Source: Candidatus Zymogenaceae bacterium
Lineage (GTDB): Bacteria > Desulfobacterota > Zymogenia > Zymogenales > Zymogenaceae
DNA: 64,000 nt
Assembly (NCBI GenBank): GCA_016931225.1
Contig: JAFGFE010000035.1
Span: 1 to 64,000, forward strand
Direction: 5' to 3'
In this document: piece by piece, positions 46,546 through 55,052 of the stretch
Layout of the letters: the number at the start of each line of letters is the position of its first letter
Numbering within the stretch: position 1 is the first letter of the stretch
Translations under genes and position numbers: made by a program
The notes under the pieces: generated by a model
The model's input: only the letters and a program-made list of their open reading frames with translations
Told to the model about the DNA's origin: nothing
Databases searched by the model: none

Positions 46546-47577
46546 ATGATCTTTTTGGAACACGATCGCCTTATTTTTTCTTTCCCCGAGGTTCATGAAA
46601 ATGCGACATGTCACATCGAACTGATGCGCACCCTGCGCATCCCCGACGACGGGAAGGACTATCCCCTCCCCCCCGGACTGGGACGGTTTCCGTTAAGATA
46701 TGTCGACGACTTCGCCCATCGCCTCCCCGAATCATGGCTGACCCGGGGCGGCGTGATGTTCCCCATGTACCAGTCCGAAGCGCTCTGGATCCGCCTCTAC
46801 GGTACATTCATCAGCACGCGTGAAACCTATTACCCGTTCGCGGTGAAAATAGCCACGGGAAAGATAAACGCCGTCACCGGAGAAGCATGGGCCGACGGGA
46901 TCTCCGAGGCGCCACAGGATTACGTCGTCATTCCGAAGCAGCCCTGGCTGGATGGATACACGGTGGAAAAGGGCTTCATCCGCCAGTTTGTGGCCATGCC
47001 TCTGGGGAGCGGCTACTCGGCGGAGGAGCAGATCACCGGCGAGGCGGAGCACGGAGGCATCCAGATCATTGCATACCCGATGAAACGGGAGGTGTTCGAG
47101 GAACGCTTCCCCGAGGTAAAGGATTCAGATATTCGCGTCAGATCAAAGATGAAGTCGCCGAAGGCCATGGGAACTGAGCGTGCGCCCGCCATGGGGCTCG
47201 CCCCCGGAGGCCGGATGAAGCAGGAGATATATATTGATCCCTACGGCATCGACGATTGGGACACAGGAAAGTTCAGCCGCTGTTTCATCGCCATCGCCAA
47301 CTCACTGGTATGGAGAAGCATCACCGGGGAGAATCCCCCCACCATGCCGCCCACGGCGGAGGAATACACACGAATGGACCTCCCCTGGTTCGACTATTAC
47401 GACGACGCCCCCGCCCTAAACGGTGCCGATACCTTGAAGGGTCTTAAAAGCGTGGCGGAGCTCGGGGCGGAAAATGGAGACGCGCCCCTTCCCGAGAACC
47501 AATCGGTGACGCCGGGAAACATCATCGCCATCAGGAAGGACCTGAAAGAAAACCAGGTTCGTGAGGAGAAGTGGTAG
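46546..47577 (+). CDS. Conserved protein of unknown function, XRE-linked
   Basis: I do not recognise a domain in this 343-residue protein. No signal peptide or membrane helix is present. Well-ordered motif blocks suggest a folded enzyme or sensor: MYQSEALWI (~70-79), YPFAVKIATGKINAVTGE, PQDYVVIPKQPWLDGYTVEKG, RQFVAMPLGSGYSAEEQITG, EHGGIQI, MGLAPGGRMKQEIYIDPYG, then LPWFDYY and LPEN. The C-terminus is polar. From memory, similar proteins occur in other phyla as hypothetical proteins, but this is unverified. SD AGGAGG precedes the ATG. Linkage to the leaderless regulator suggests autoregulated expression. Confidence 0.75.
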   Translation: MIFLEHDRLIFSFPEVHENATCHIELMRTLRIPDDGKDYPLPPGLGRFPLRYVDDFAHRLPESWLTRGGVMFPMYQSEALWIRLYGTFISTRETYYPFAVKIATGKINAVTGEAWADGISEAPQDYVVIPKQPWLDGYTVEKGFIRQFVAMPLGSGYSAEEQITGEAEHGGIQIIAYPMKREVFEERFPEVKDSDIRVRSKMKSPKAMGTERAPAMGLAPGGRMKQEIYIDPYGIDDWDTGKFSRCFIAIANSLVWRSITGENPPTMPPTAEEYTRMDLPWFDYYDDAPALNGADTLKGLKSVAELGAENGDAPLPENQSVTPGNIIAIRKDLKENQVREEKW

Positions 47578-47721
47578 GTTATTTCGACCCCGTTTCCCTC
47601 CGATCCATCGATACGGTACATGTCATTCGGTCTTTTTCCGTCCCGTGCCGCGGACCGTTCGTATGCAGGAAATTGTTTTTGAATTGTTTTTTCTATGAAT
47701 ATTTCACATTTTTTTTATTAA

Positions 47722-47754
47722 AACAGTTTACAAACTGTTCATCCATTGTATAAT
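47722..47754 (+). promoter_or_regulatory. Promoter with palindromic operator
   Basis: TTTACA (47727-47732), 16 nt, TATAAT (47749-47754). A perfect inverted repeat AACAGTTT-AC-AAACTGTT (47722-47739) covers the -35. It is a plausible binding site for a dimeric repressor, possibly the neighbouring XRE protein. Confidence 0.6.
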
Positions 47755-47804
47755 ATCTCTTGATACTTGTTAGTTGTTCTACTACCCGCAGAGGCAGGCC
47801 TTAC

Positions 47805-48068
47805 ATGCTCCCGATGAAGGTGTTCACTATCGAATCTCATACTGTTCGCTCAGTCTTCGAAGAGGATTTCACTCGGCTGGTCTTCGAAAAAATCAAAAAT
47901 GATGAATCCCTCATGAAGCGGCCCGGCGATCTCGAATCCCTGGCACGATATAAAGTCATCTCTCATGACGGCGTGACCATTGAGGTGCGCATCATCTTCT
48001 CTACGAACGGGAAGCTTCCGATGATCTCGTTTTCGAAGAAGATTACCGAACCCCGCGAATACACGTGA
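47805..48068 (+). CDS. Small hypothetical protein
   Basis: From ATG 47805 the product has 87 residues; ATG 47814 is an alternative. It is soluble-looking, with a helical stretch (RSVFEEDFTRLVFEKIKNDESL) followed by beta-rich sequence (YKVISHDGVTIEVRIIFS). I do not recognise the family. It lies 44 nt after the predicted start site of a promoter with a palindromic operator. It may be a small toxin, antitoxin or inhibitor, but nothing in the sequence proves this. Confidence 0.55.
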   Translation: MLPMKVFTIESHTVRSVFEEDFTRLVFEKIKNDESLMKRPGDLESLARYKVISHDGVTIEVRIIFSTNGKLPMISFSKKITEPREYT

Positions 48069-48653
48069 ATGAGGGGTACCGTCCTCGCATGCACACCCTG
48101 ATGAAGAGACGGCACCACCGAACGCATGGTGTTGCATTTTCACCCGACTCACCATCCATATCGTCACCCGTATCACGACCGCTTTCTGTGCTGTGGGCCG
48201 TGCCTGCGGTTGTCGGCGTGTGCGTCTTCCTCCCCCTACTCGGATCATCAACCGGAGTGATGCGCCGCGCCTCCTATGAACGATCCCGCAAATTATTACA
48301 GCCCGACCATACACACGCTTCTCCCCCGGAATACCGATCGTATCCGACGCCTCACCGGCGGGATCGATGGATTGTCGCCGCCCCACTCACGCCAAACAGA
48401 ATCGGACAATCCGATTTCCGAAAAGGCGAGAAAAGCGGAACACTCTTTTGCCGGGCGAACAAGCGACCGACGATCCACTCGTTCCGCTGTCGGTAAAACA
48501 TCACCGGAATGTTGATCGGTAAAGCGGCGGGAAGACAATCAAGGCGGTCAAGCATGACGCCCACTGCACCATTCGTCACGAGAGACAAAAACGGGCTTCC
48601 CATATTCTATCGCTTGAAAAACACGGAACACACAATATTATTAGGCATACATA
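48069..48653 (+). promoter_or_regulatory. Non-coding stretch with promoter for the nuclease-like gene
   Basis: No convincing gene lies in the first ~540 bases; frames found there are compositionally odd and overlap each other. At the right end TTGAAA (48614-48619), 16 nt, TATTAT (48636-48641) would start transcription only about five nt before the ATG at 48654, with no Shine-Dalgarno. Confidence 0.45.
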
Positions 48654-49262
48654 ATGAATTCGACGCCTCATGAAACCGCACCTGTCAAAACGCTGCCCGC
48701 CGATACCCGCATTCCGGGCCTCGATCCCCTCACCCTAAAGGATTTCTGGGCATGGGCCTACTCCGACCTCCTCACGAACACCGTCCGCCCGCTCTACGCC
48801 GAGTTCCTGGTGACCGCCGCCCTGGGACACACAGATACCCCCCGGGAAGAATGGGCGGATGTGGATGTCCGGCACGATACGGGGGATGGGACATTGACCG
48901 TCGAGGTCAAGTCGGCGGGATACCTTCAGAGCTGGCGCCAGAAGGATTATTCAGCGATTATATTCGATATCGGGAAAAAACAGGGATGGGACCCACACAC
49001 CGACGAATACCACGACACTCCTGTTCGCGCCGCGGATTGCTATGTGTTCTGCGTCTACGAAGAGCGTCAGGACAAGAACCCGAAACACGTCCTGGATGTC
49101 AACCGCTGGTCCTTTTACGTGATCGGCACGGATGACATCAATCGGACGTTCGGAGATCAAAAAAAGGTGGGCCTCGGCGGCATTCAAAAGCTCTGTCCCG
49201 AGCCGGTTCGGTATGACAATCTCAGGGAGCGCATCGAGTACGTTTCGGGTGAACGTTCCTGA
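48654..49262 (+). CDS. PD-(D/E)xK-like nuclease candidate
   Basis: The 202-residue protein has a pattern compatible with a restriction-endonuclease-like core: Glu50 in YAEFLVTAALG, Asp69/Asp71 in WADVDV, and E84-V-K86 in LTVEVKSAGYLQSW, with Gln93 next to it. The sequence starts with a helical WAWAYSDLLTN segment. I recall this as a widespread family of unknown function, without a verified activity. The gene appears nearly leaderless. A degraded partial copy of it follows directly. No methyltransferase is seen nearby, so a classical restriction-modification role is not supported. Confidence 0.6.
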   Translation: MNSTPHETAPVKTLPADTRIPGLDPLTLKDFWAWAYSDLLTNTVRPLYAEFLVTAALGHTDTPREEWADVDVRHDTGDGTLTVEVKSAGYLQSWRQKDYSAIIFDIGKKQGWDPHTDEYHDTPVRAADCYVFCVYEERQDKNPKHVLDVNRWSFYVIGTDDINRTFGDQKKVGLGGIQKLCPEPVRYDNLRERIEYVSGERS

Positions 49263-49385
49263 CTGCGATTGCTCTGGTTGCGGCCATGGGGGATACAGGC
49301 ACATCCCGGGAGGAGTGGCGGACGCCGTCCCCGCGTTCATGCACGGGTACGGTGCTCTATGACACAGAGTCTGCTTTTCATGTCG
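49263..49385 (+). pseudogene. Degraded partial copy of the nuclease-like gene
   Basis: In another frame, LVAAMGDTGTSREEW (about 49274-49318) matches LVTAALGHTDTPREEW of the intact gene just upstream. The following GTVLYDTESA is a likely decayed form of GTLTVEVKSA, with the E-x-K motif lost. The N-terminal third and the C-terminus are not recognisable. It looks like a relic of a tandem duplication or of an older allele. Confidence 0.5.
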
Positions 49386-49473
49386 GCCCGACCGTCCGGG
49401 GAGCTCGTCACTCATTCATGTGGGTATCCGGCCGCACCCTCTTTGTATCTCTTATGATGGTACGACCGTCGTA

Positions 49474-49572
49474 TTATTTCTTCCTCACAATGCGGAACAG
49501 GAAGATGGCCGACACGATGATTCCCAACAGGATCAGAAGAACAAAAAGCTCATAGATGCCGATTCCGAACAT
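49474..49572 (-). CDS. 32-residue single-pass membrane peptide
   Basis: The frame begins with ATG behind GAGGGTG and encodes MFGIGIYELFVLLILLGIIV followed by SAIFLFRIVRKK. This is one hydrophobic helix with a basic cytoplasmic end (positive residues at the C-terminus). Its first residues resemble TatA-type N-termini (MFGIG.xEL), but the amphipathic helix of TatA is absent. It lies 41 nt downstream of the DUF3160 gene on the same strand and may be co-transcribed with it. Confidence 0.6.
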   Translation of the reverse strand: MFGIGIYELFVLLILLGIIVSAIFLFRIVRKK

Positions 49573-49613
49573 GTCACACCCTCACATTGTAGGATTGTTG
49601 TTGTTTCCTTCCC

Positions 49614-51704
49614 CTAACGGACGGTGAAATCCCGTATCCACTCCGGCTGGGGAGGTCTCGCGCTCTCTTCGCCCATCTCCTGCCACTTCTCGTCGGTCAG
49701 CCGGTCCGAGAGCGGATGTTTGAACTCGTAATAGGAAAACACTCCGCCCCGACACACCCGCTTCCCATGCGCATCGTCGACGATGACGTAGATGTCGAAC
49801 GGAGACCCGACGCCCTCCTCGAGCACCTTCCCGGTATTGAGGTCGGTGTGTACGTCGGCGATGATATCCATCCTCGAGTCGGTGTCCGAGGTGATTTTCT
49901 CCATCAGGTCATCGGGGAAATCCGTCATCCTCTCGAGCGTGCCCCCCATATCCGCGATGAGCCGATATTCCTCATCGGAGAGGGCATCTCCCCTCAGCTC
50001 CTTCTGTGAGATGGTTTCGAGTTGGGACAAGAGCGTCTCGAAGGCCGCGAGCTTCTCCGGGACGCCCTCGGGGGCGATCCCCAGCGTGTCGAGGTTGAGC
50101 CTGATGTCCGCCATCATTTCCCCAAGGCGGGCGTAGACCTCCGGATAGGGCTCCACGTAGCCGTACGCCGTATCAAAAGACATGGGAAGTCCCTTCCCCA
50201 TCATCGTGTAGCTCTGCTTTGCGTAGAGGATCGTGTCGTGCCTGAGCTCCGTCCATGAGCCAAGGGAGGTCGCAAGCGACTTGTCGAGCCACGGCTCGCT
50301 CTTCATGAACGCCGGGACGCCGTCACCGACAGGCTCCTCCAACAGTGGCAGGAGGGCATAAAGCCAGCGCCAGTAGAGGTTCTCCGTCCACTCGTCTTCA
50401 GTCCTTGTGGTAAATTCCTCTTTCAGCATCCGGAACTGTTCGTCGTAGTGGAGGTAGTCGGTGTCTCCCTCCTGCTGCAATATCTCGTATGCCCGCTCCG
50501 ATCCCAGAACGGCCATGACATCCAACCCCCGGGGAAACGCCCGGGCGGGGCCGACGTTGGGGATATACTCCATCGTTAAGGGATCGCCCTCCCCCGTGTA
50601 CCCGAGGTCCTTCACGCCGTACACGAGCTGCTGGAACATGTATGAATCGGGGATGAAGCGCTGCCCCATGAAGCGAAAGCCCATGGTGGTATCATCGAAT
50701 TCTCCGTCATCGGTAAAGGCCGCACCGGAGAGAATCTTGGGCGGATTGAGCTTCCTGGCCCCCTCGATGAAGGTCGAGAGGAGATCGGCCTGGGCGTATC
50801 TGTCGACGGATTTCCCTTTCGGGAAGATGTCGTCCGCCAGCTTTCGATAGTCATACACGGTCAGATCATCGGCCTTTCCCACGAAGTAGGTCGTCGGCTC
50901 ATAGATCCGCTTCCACAGGTCGAAGACGTTGCCATCGTTGGCGAGGGCGTCGGTTATGAGAAGCGCCTGGAGGGTCATCATGCGCCCGTCTTCTTTCGCG
51001 TCTTCGTTTTTGCCCGGCGTCAGCTTGAAGTCGATCCGCCCGTACCACATCATGACTAAAAAATATGTCTCGAAGGTTTCGTTCCTGGTGTAATGTCCCC
51101 GGGGGACATACTGGGAATAGTCTTCGTACGCGTAGGGCGTCGTTTCAAGGTCGGGGTTTTCGACGTACGGGAGGAGCTCGCGGAACTTCAGCCCCTCGTG
51201 GGCCGTGATGTTTTCGATCTCCGCATCCACCATTTCATCGAGGCCGTAGCCCGGCTCGAACGCGGGGTCGATTATTTTCTTTGCCACGGAAAAATACCCG
51301 ATGTTGAGGAGGGCCGCCTCCTTGACATCGGGGTCAGTCGCCGATTCGTACTGGTCGATGGAAAGGACGAGCATCCGATCCGTCAAATCCTTCGCCGCAT
51401 CCGAAAGCTCCTCGACCTCCAGAATCCTCAGGAGATAATCAAAGAAAATATGTCCGGTGTGTAGCACGAGATCTGTCGTCACGAAGACCGGCTGGCCCGA
51501 TTCGTCCGCATCATCGTAGATATCATATATCTCCTCCTGATTTCCCCCCACGACGACGAATCCGTTGTGTTCGAGGAGCGCCTCCGCTTCTTCAGACAGA
51601 TAAAAAGGTGAGAGAATCATCTTTTCGTCTTCGGAGGAAAATGAGGGACCTGCCATGAACATCACGGACAAAACAACGGTGAAAAAGAGTATTCTTCGAT
51701 TCAT
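49614..51704 (-). CDS. DUF3160 family exported protein
   Basis: The 696-residue protein has a signal peptide (cleavage near SFSSE, residue ~23). Its sequence has DUF3160 features: FVTTDLVLHTGHIFFDYLLR near residue 85, YFLVMMWYGRIDF, FMGQRFIPDSYMFQQLVY, PRGLDVMAVLGSERAYEIL and the C-terminal DIYVIVDDAHGKRVCRGGVFSYYEF. The family is periplasmic or extracellular with unknown function. The length is normal. A short membrane peptide is encoded immediately downstream. Confidence 0.85.
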   Translation of the reverse strand: MNRRILFFTVVLSVMFMAGPSFSSEDEKMILSPFYLSEEAEALLEHNGFVVVGGNQEEIYDIYDDADESGQPVFVTTDLVLHTGHIFFDYLLRILEVEELSDAAKDLTDRMLVLSIDQYESATDPDVKEAALLNIGYFSVAKKIIDPAFEPGYGLDEMVDAEIENITAHEGLKFRELLPYVENPDLETTPYAYEDYSQYVPRGHYTRNETFETYFLVMMWYGRIDFKLTPGKNEDAKEDGRMMTLQALLITDALANDGNVFDLWKRIYEPTTYFVGKADDLTVYDYRKLADDIFPKGKSVDRYAQADLLSTFIEGARKLNPPKILSGAAFTDDGEFDDTTMGFRFMGQRFIPDSYMFQQLVYGVKDLGYTGEGDPLTMEYIPNVGPARAFPRGLDVMAVLGSERAYEILQQEGDTDYLHYDEQFRMLKEEFTTRTEDEWTENLYWRWLYALLPLLEEPVGDGVPAFMKSEPWLDKSLATSLGSWTELRHDTILYAKQSYTMMGKGLPMSFDTAYGYVEPYPEVYARLGEMMADIRLNLDTLGIAPEGVPEKLAAFETLLSQLETISQKELRGDALSDEEYRLIADMGGTLERMTDFPDDLMEKITSDTDSRMDIIADVHTDLNTGKVLEEGVGSPFDIYVIVDDAHGKRVCRGGVFSYYEFKHPLSDRLTDEKWQEMGEESARPPQPEWIRDFTVR

Positions 51705-51831
51705 TTTCCATACTCCCCCAATAGATTTCGATCCCGATGTTCGCCTACCATCCTTACGAGATCGATGGATATTATTATATCCCTTTTTCTGACATTTTTG
51801 ACCTTACTTTTTTTCACCTGTTCCCGTTTCT

Positions 51832-51985
51832 TCATACATTTATTTCACCAATCAGCGTATCCGCACTGAAGGGCTTGCCGTGGGCCGGGGAGATCATCAC
51901 GGCGCCAACATCAGGCACCCGCTTCCCGCCCACATGGACCCGGGCACATGGCGTGTATGCGACGATGGAGGACAAATCCATCGCT
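51832..51985 (-). pseudogene. C-terminal remnant of a metallo-beta-lactamase-fold gene
   Basis: The minus frame reads VGAVMISPAHGKPFSADTL before a stop, matching AGAVTIYPAHGKPFDADKL at the end of the intact MBL protein at 54031. The metal-binding HxHxDH part is absent. It is therefore a decayed relative, possibly left by duplication and deletion. Confidence 0.6.
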
Positions 51986-52069
51986 GCTATCGGAACATTG
52001 GGAGATTGTCGATGGAAAGCGTTGTACCGGGAAGGAAGAAATGTAAAAAGACACGCACACCCATCTATG

Positions 52070-52099
52070 AAAAAGGAGAAGCCGCTTTCCCGGCGGCTT
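52070..52099 (-). terminator. Intrinsic terminator after the GNAT gene
   Basis: AAGCCGC and GCGGCTT form a seven-pair stem with a seven-base loop on the minus strand, followed by CTCCTTTTT. Confidence 0.6.
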
Positions 52100-52144
52100 T
52101 AAGAAAATAGACGGTACGAAATGCGTGTGATTCAGAGAGCCGAT

Positions 52145-52615
52145 TCAGTGTGCGATCGATTTTCGCATCGGAGTAAAGCGCATGCCGTCCTCGTCGACCT
52201 CATCCCCCTGGGCTTCAAATCCGACCGTTTCATAAAATGTTTTTGAATTCGGCGATGAGCTGACGGTCACCGCCGATAAATCGGGATTCCGATTCAAGCA
52301 GATTTTAATTTCTTCATCGATAAGCTTCTTACCGATACCCTTCATCTGATATTCCCGGTCGACAAACAAGAGGGCGATGTGGCTATCGCGTATGACCGAC
52401 ACCACCCCGATAATGGTGTGATGTTCCCTGGCCAGAATAACACATGAGTGTTCCCCGCCTCTCATCTCGTTCAATCCATCCGGCGACAGCATACCGAGAA
52501 ACTCGGCGACACCCTCTTTCGTATACACGGGGGCGACATGCGCATGAAACACGCGCACGATGAGCTCGTAGGTTTCCCGTTCCTCTCCCTTTTTCATCGG
52601 ATTGACTTCAATCAC
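52145..52615 (-). CDS. GNAT-family N-acetyltransferase
   Basis: From GTG 52615 (SD AGGTGG five nt upstream) the product has 156 residues. It shows the acetyl-CoA pyrophosphate-binding loop after ALLFVDREYQMKGIGKKLIDE (Q-x-K-G-I-G-K) and the C-terminal SNSKTFYETVGFEA-like SSPNSKTFYETVGF motif. It should acetylate an amine; the substrate is unknown. A longer frame would start at ATG 52693 but lacks an SD and homology to the family. It follows the aminotransferase by 79 nt. Confidence 0.8.
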   Translation of the reverse strand: MIEVNPMKKGEERETYELIVRVFHAHVAPVYTKEGVAEFLGMLSPDGLNEMRGGEHSCVILAREHHTIIGVVSVIRDSHIALLFVDREYQMKGIGKKLIDEEIKICLNRNPDLSAVTVSSSPNSKTFYETVGFEAQGDEVDEDGMRFTPMRKSIAH

Positions 52616-52694
52616 AATGACCACCTGTATTTTCGACTCATGATATCCCCATCGATAAAACCGTTCTTCGTTTCGAATCCTGTAAAGCAACATG

Positions 52695-53864
52695 TTATGC
52701 GGATGATTTTAGAGTGCGAAGTATCGCCTCGAATGCGTCAATGAATCCGTCAAATTCCGTTTCGGTCAGTATCAGCGGGGGATCGATTCGAAATGAGCGT
52801 CCCCTGTTCCCGACGATGTATCCCCGCCGAATCAGCTTATCATATATCTCATTCGCTGTATCCTCACCCACCAGGTCAACCGCGAACATCATCCCCCGTC
52901 CCCTCACATCGAGAATTGTCTCATTATCCACAAGAGATGTGAGCTTGTCGAGAAATCTCGGGCCTTTTTCTTTCGCCCGTGAGATCAGTCCGTTTTCCTC
53001 GATCTCCCGTATCACCTCCCCGACAACCGCCGCCCCCAGCGGATCGTTCTGATGAGACTGGGCGTATTTGAACGGCCTTCTTTCCAGCTCGTCCACCGCT
53101 GTGGGATTGATCGCCGCGACGCTCACCGGATATCCGTTCCCGATTCCCTTCCCCATCGCCACGAAATCAGGCTCGATATCATAATGCTGATATCCAAACC
53201 ACATCCCGGTCCGGCCGATACCCGTGGTGACCTCGTTTGCGATGATTTTTCCGTTATTGTCTCGAACCCTGTGGACGATATTTTGGATCATCGCCCTGGG
53301 GGGAAATCTCACAAAGCCCGATGAGCTTCCAGGCTCGAATATGAAATCCGATATCTCCTCCGGGATATCCTGTATTGCGTCACAGGAGGGATCGCACTCG
53401 CCGTTTTTCCCGCATGTTTTGCACCGCTCCCAGTCAAACACATACCAGTTCCGTGTCCTGTCGGTCACGGAGGCATACGCCCCGAGATACGAGTCGTGCA
53501 GCGTCATCGACATGTTCTTCCCCGAAAGGTGCTTTGATATCTGTCTCGATATCTCAATGGCCTCGCTTCCGGAGCACAGAAAAACGCACTTACCGTCACC
53601 GAAATTCGTTATATACAGGACTGCTTTCGACGATTCCTCCAAGACCTGGTTGGAGTAGCAGAATCCCGTGTGCATCACAGTACCAATCTGCCGCATGATG
53701 GCCTTATTGATGCGCTCGTTTTTGTGTCCAACGGAAATACACCACGTCCCGGATTCCAAGTCCATATAACGGTTGCCGGTATCGTCAAACAGATAGACTC
53801 CCTCATTGTCCACGATATTCGGGATTTTCAGTTCGTGCCCGGTAGAGAGATACACGTGTTTCAT
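52695..53864 (-). CDS. Class III aminotransferase with inserted cysteine cluster
   Basis: From ATG 53864 (SD GGAGG) the product has 389 residues. Class III PLP features are RYMDLESGTWCISVGH, FLCSGSEAIEISRQI, ANEVTTGIGRTGMWF and the PLP lysine K239 in MGKGIGNGYP. Between the small-molecule loop and FIFEPGS is C148xxC151x5C157x3C161, not part of the standard fold and suited to bind zinc or an iron-sulfur cluster. The amino donor cannot be predicted. The GNAT lies downstream on the same strand. Confidence 0.82.
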   Translation of the reverse strand: MKHVYLSTGHELKIPNIVDNEGVYLFDDTGNRYMDLESGTWCISVGHKNERINKAIMRQIGTVMHTGFCYSNQVLEESSKAVLYITNFGDGKCVFLCSGSEAIEISRQISKHLSGKNMSMTLHDSYLGAYASVTDRTRNWYVFDWERCKTCGKNGECDPSCDAIQDIPEEISDFIFEPGSSSGFVRFPPRAMIQNIVHRVRDNNGKIIANEVTTGIGRTGMWFGYQHYDIEPDFVAMGKGIGNGYPVSVAAINPTAVDELERRPFKYAQSHQNDPLGAAVVGEVIREIEENGLISRAKEKGPRFLDKLTSLVDNETILDVRGRGMMFAVDLVGEDTANEIYDKLIRRGYIVGNRGRSFRIDPPLILTETEFDGFIDAFEAILRTLKSSA

Positions 53865-54030
53865 ACTTCCTCCAGGGTGATGTTGATCGGCGGTATGCAT
53901 GACGACACATACCTCCGGTGTAAACAGCATGTGATCCGCCGTGATGCTACAAACAGGGCCGGAAATCGCACGGGGCGCCTTCGGCGGAAAAAAGGCTGAA
54001 AATCACATGCGGACTGACATCTATTCCGGC

Positions 54031-54810
54031 TTACATACCCCTCAGCTTGTCCGCATCAAAGGGCTTCCCGTGGGCCGGGTAGATCGTCACGGCGCCCGCC
54101 TCCAGCAGTCGCTCCCAGCTCTCCCGGACCTGGGGCATGTCATTGACGAAGATGGGCCGATGCCTGATGCAGCAGACCTTCATGAAGTTCATGGTTACAT
54201 CCCCCGCAAAGGCGTCGCCGCCTTTCATGACGACCGAGACCGAATCGTCGGTGTGGCCGGGGGTGTGGAGGATCACCCCGTCGATGCCGATGGAGTGAAG
54301 AAGCTCGTCGTCATCGCCGGTGAGGATGATGTCGTTTTCCCTCACGATATATCCCGGGAAACCGAATTCATGAAAGGCCCCGAACAGCCCCAAAAGCACG
54401 CGTATGCACCCGTTGAGGGGAGCCGCGTCCTCGTTGTTCTGCCCCGCCGCCAACCACGCCAGGTCCGCCTCGTGCACGATCACCGTCACGTCCGGATTCT
54501 TCTCGACGAATTCGGCGATGAAGCCGGCATGGTCGTCGTGATGGTGGGTCAAAAGGACGTATCGTATCTCGGAGACGTCCACGCCGATCCTCGCCAGCTC
54601 CTTCAGAAATTTCTCATACTGGTCTGGGTAGCTGGTGTCAATCAGGAGATACCCGCCGTCACAGGGCAGCAGAAAGCAATTGGTCACCGAGAGTGTGATG
54701 GAGAAAAACGCGTTCCCGTCCGCCGCCTGGGGATATGCCGCCGGGGAGACTACGAGTGCCGGTACCAGGACGAGGAGAAAAGCCGCCGATAGCCCGATTC
54801 GTTTCGCCAT
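54031..54810 (-). CDS. Exported metallo-beta-lactamase-fold hydrolase
   Basis: From ATG 54810 (SD GGAGGAG) the product has 259 residues with a signal peptide (~1-30). Zinc ligands are in TYVLLTHHHDDH-like YVLLTHHHDDHAGF, HTPGHTDDS, FAGDVT and YPAHGK. Its group includes glyoxalase II-like and lactonase-like hydrolases; the substrate is not evident. The C-terminus matches the remnant at 51832. A promoter candidate lies ~60 nt upstream. Confidence 0.85.
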   Translation of the reverse strand: MAKRIGLSAAFLLVLVPALVVSPAAYPQAADGNAFFSITLSVTNCFLLPCDGGYLLIDTSYPDQYEKFLKELARIGVDVSEIRYVLLTHHHDDHAGFIAEFVEKNPDVTVIVHEADLAWLAAGQNNEDAAPLNGCIRVLLGLFGAFHEFGFPGYIVRENDIILTGDDDELLHSIGIDGVILHTPGHTDDSVSVVMKGGDAFAGDVTMNFMKVCCIRHRPIFVNDMPQVRESWERLLEAGAVTIYPAHGKPFDADKLRGM

Positions 54811-54868
54811 TATCTCCTCCATTATGCTGTGTTGTACATATAAAAAAAGTTATCTATGGCTAACAAAA

Positions 54869-54897
54869 CTACTATGTCGGTTCCCGTGATCTGTCAA
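54869..54897 (-). promoter_or_regulatory. Candidate promoter for the exported MBL gene
   Basis: TTGACA (complement of 54892-54897), 17 nt, TAGTAG (complement of 54869-54874). The -35 is perfect and the -10 poor. Confidence 0.35.
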
Positions 54898-55052
54898 GTC
54901 TCTTACTGTACAATAGAACCAGTAAACCGGCACCGATGGAAGCGCCGGTTCGTCAAAATGGAATCAAAAAACCAGTGTCGATGGGAGCCGGTACGGTATC
55001 GACGAATGCGGTACGAATACGCCTCGATAAACGCCTCCCCGCGGCACATTTT

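Larger units (their letters stand above)
51705..52144 (-). other. Intergenic region with MBL-fold remnant and terminator
   Basis: Apart from the MBL-fold remnant (51832-51985) and a terminator (52070-52099), the ~130 bases upstream of the DUF3160 gene are AT-rich and carry no clear promoter match that I would defend. Confidence 0.5.

Noticed and set aside
48065-48515. Overlapping frames that might encode a membrane or secreted protein
   Set aside because: They have biased composition, no ribosome-binding site and no recognisable motif, and they lie beside a real gene in another frame.
48654-49262. Restriction-modification system
   Set aside because: No methyltransferase motifs occur nearby; only the nuclease-like pattern is present.
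49474-49572. TatA protein
   Set aside because: The short MFGIG start is similar, but the amphipathic helix and charged tail of TatA are missing.
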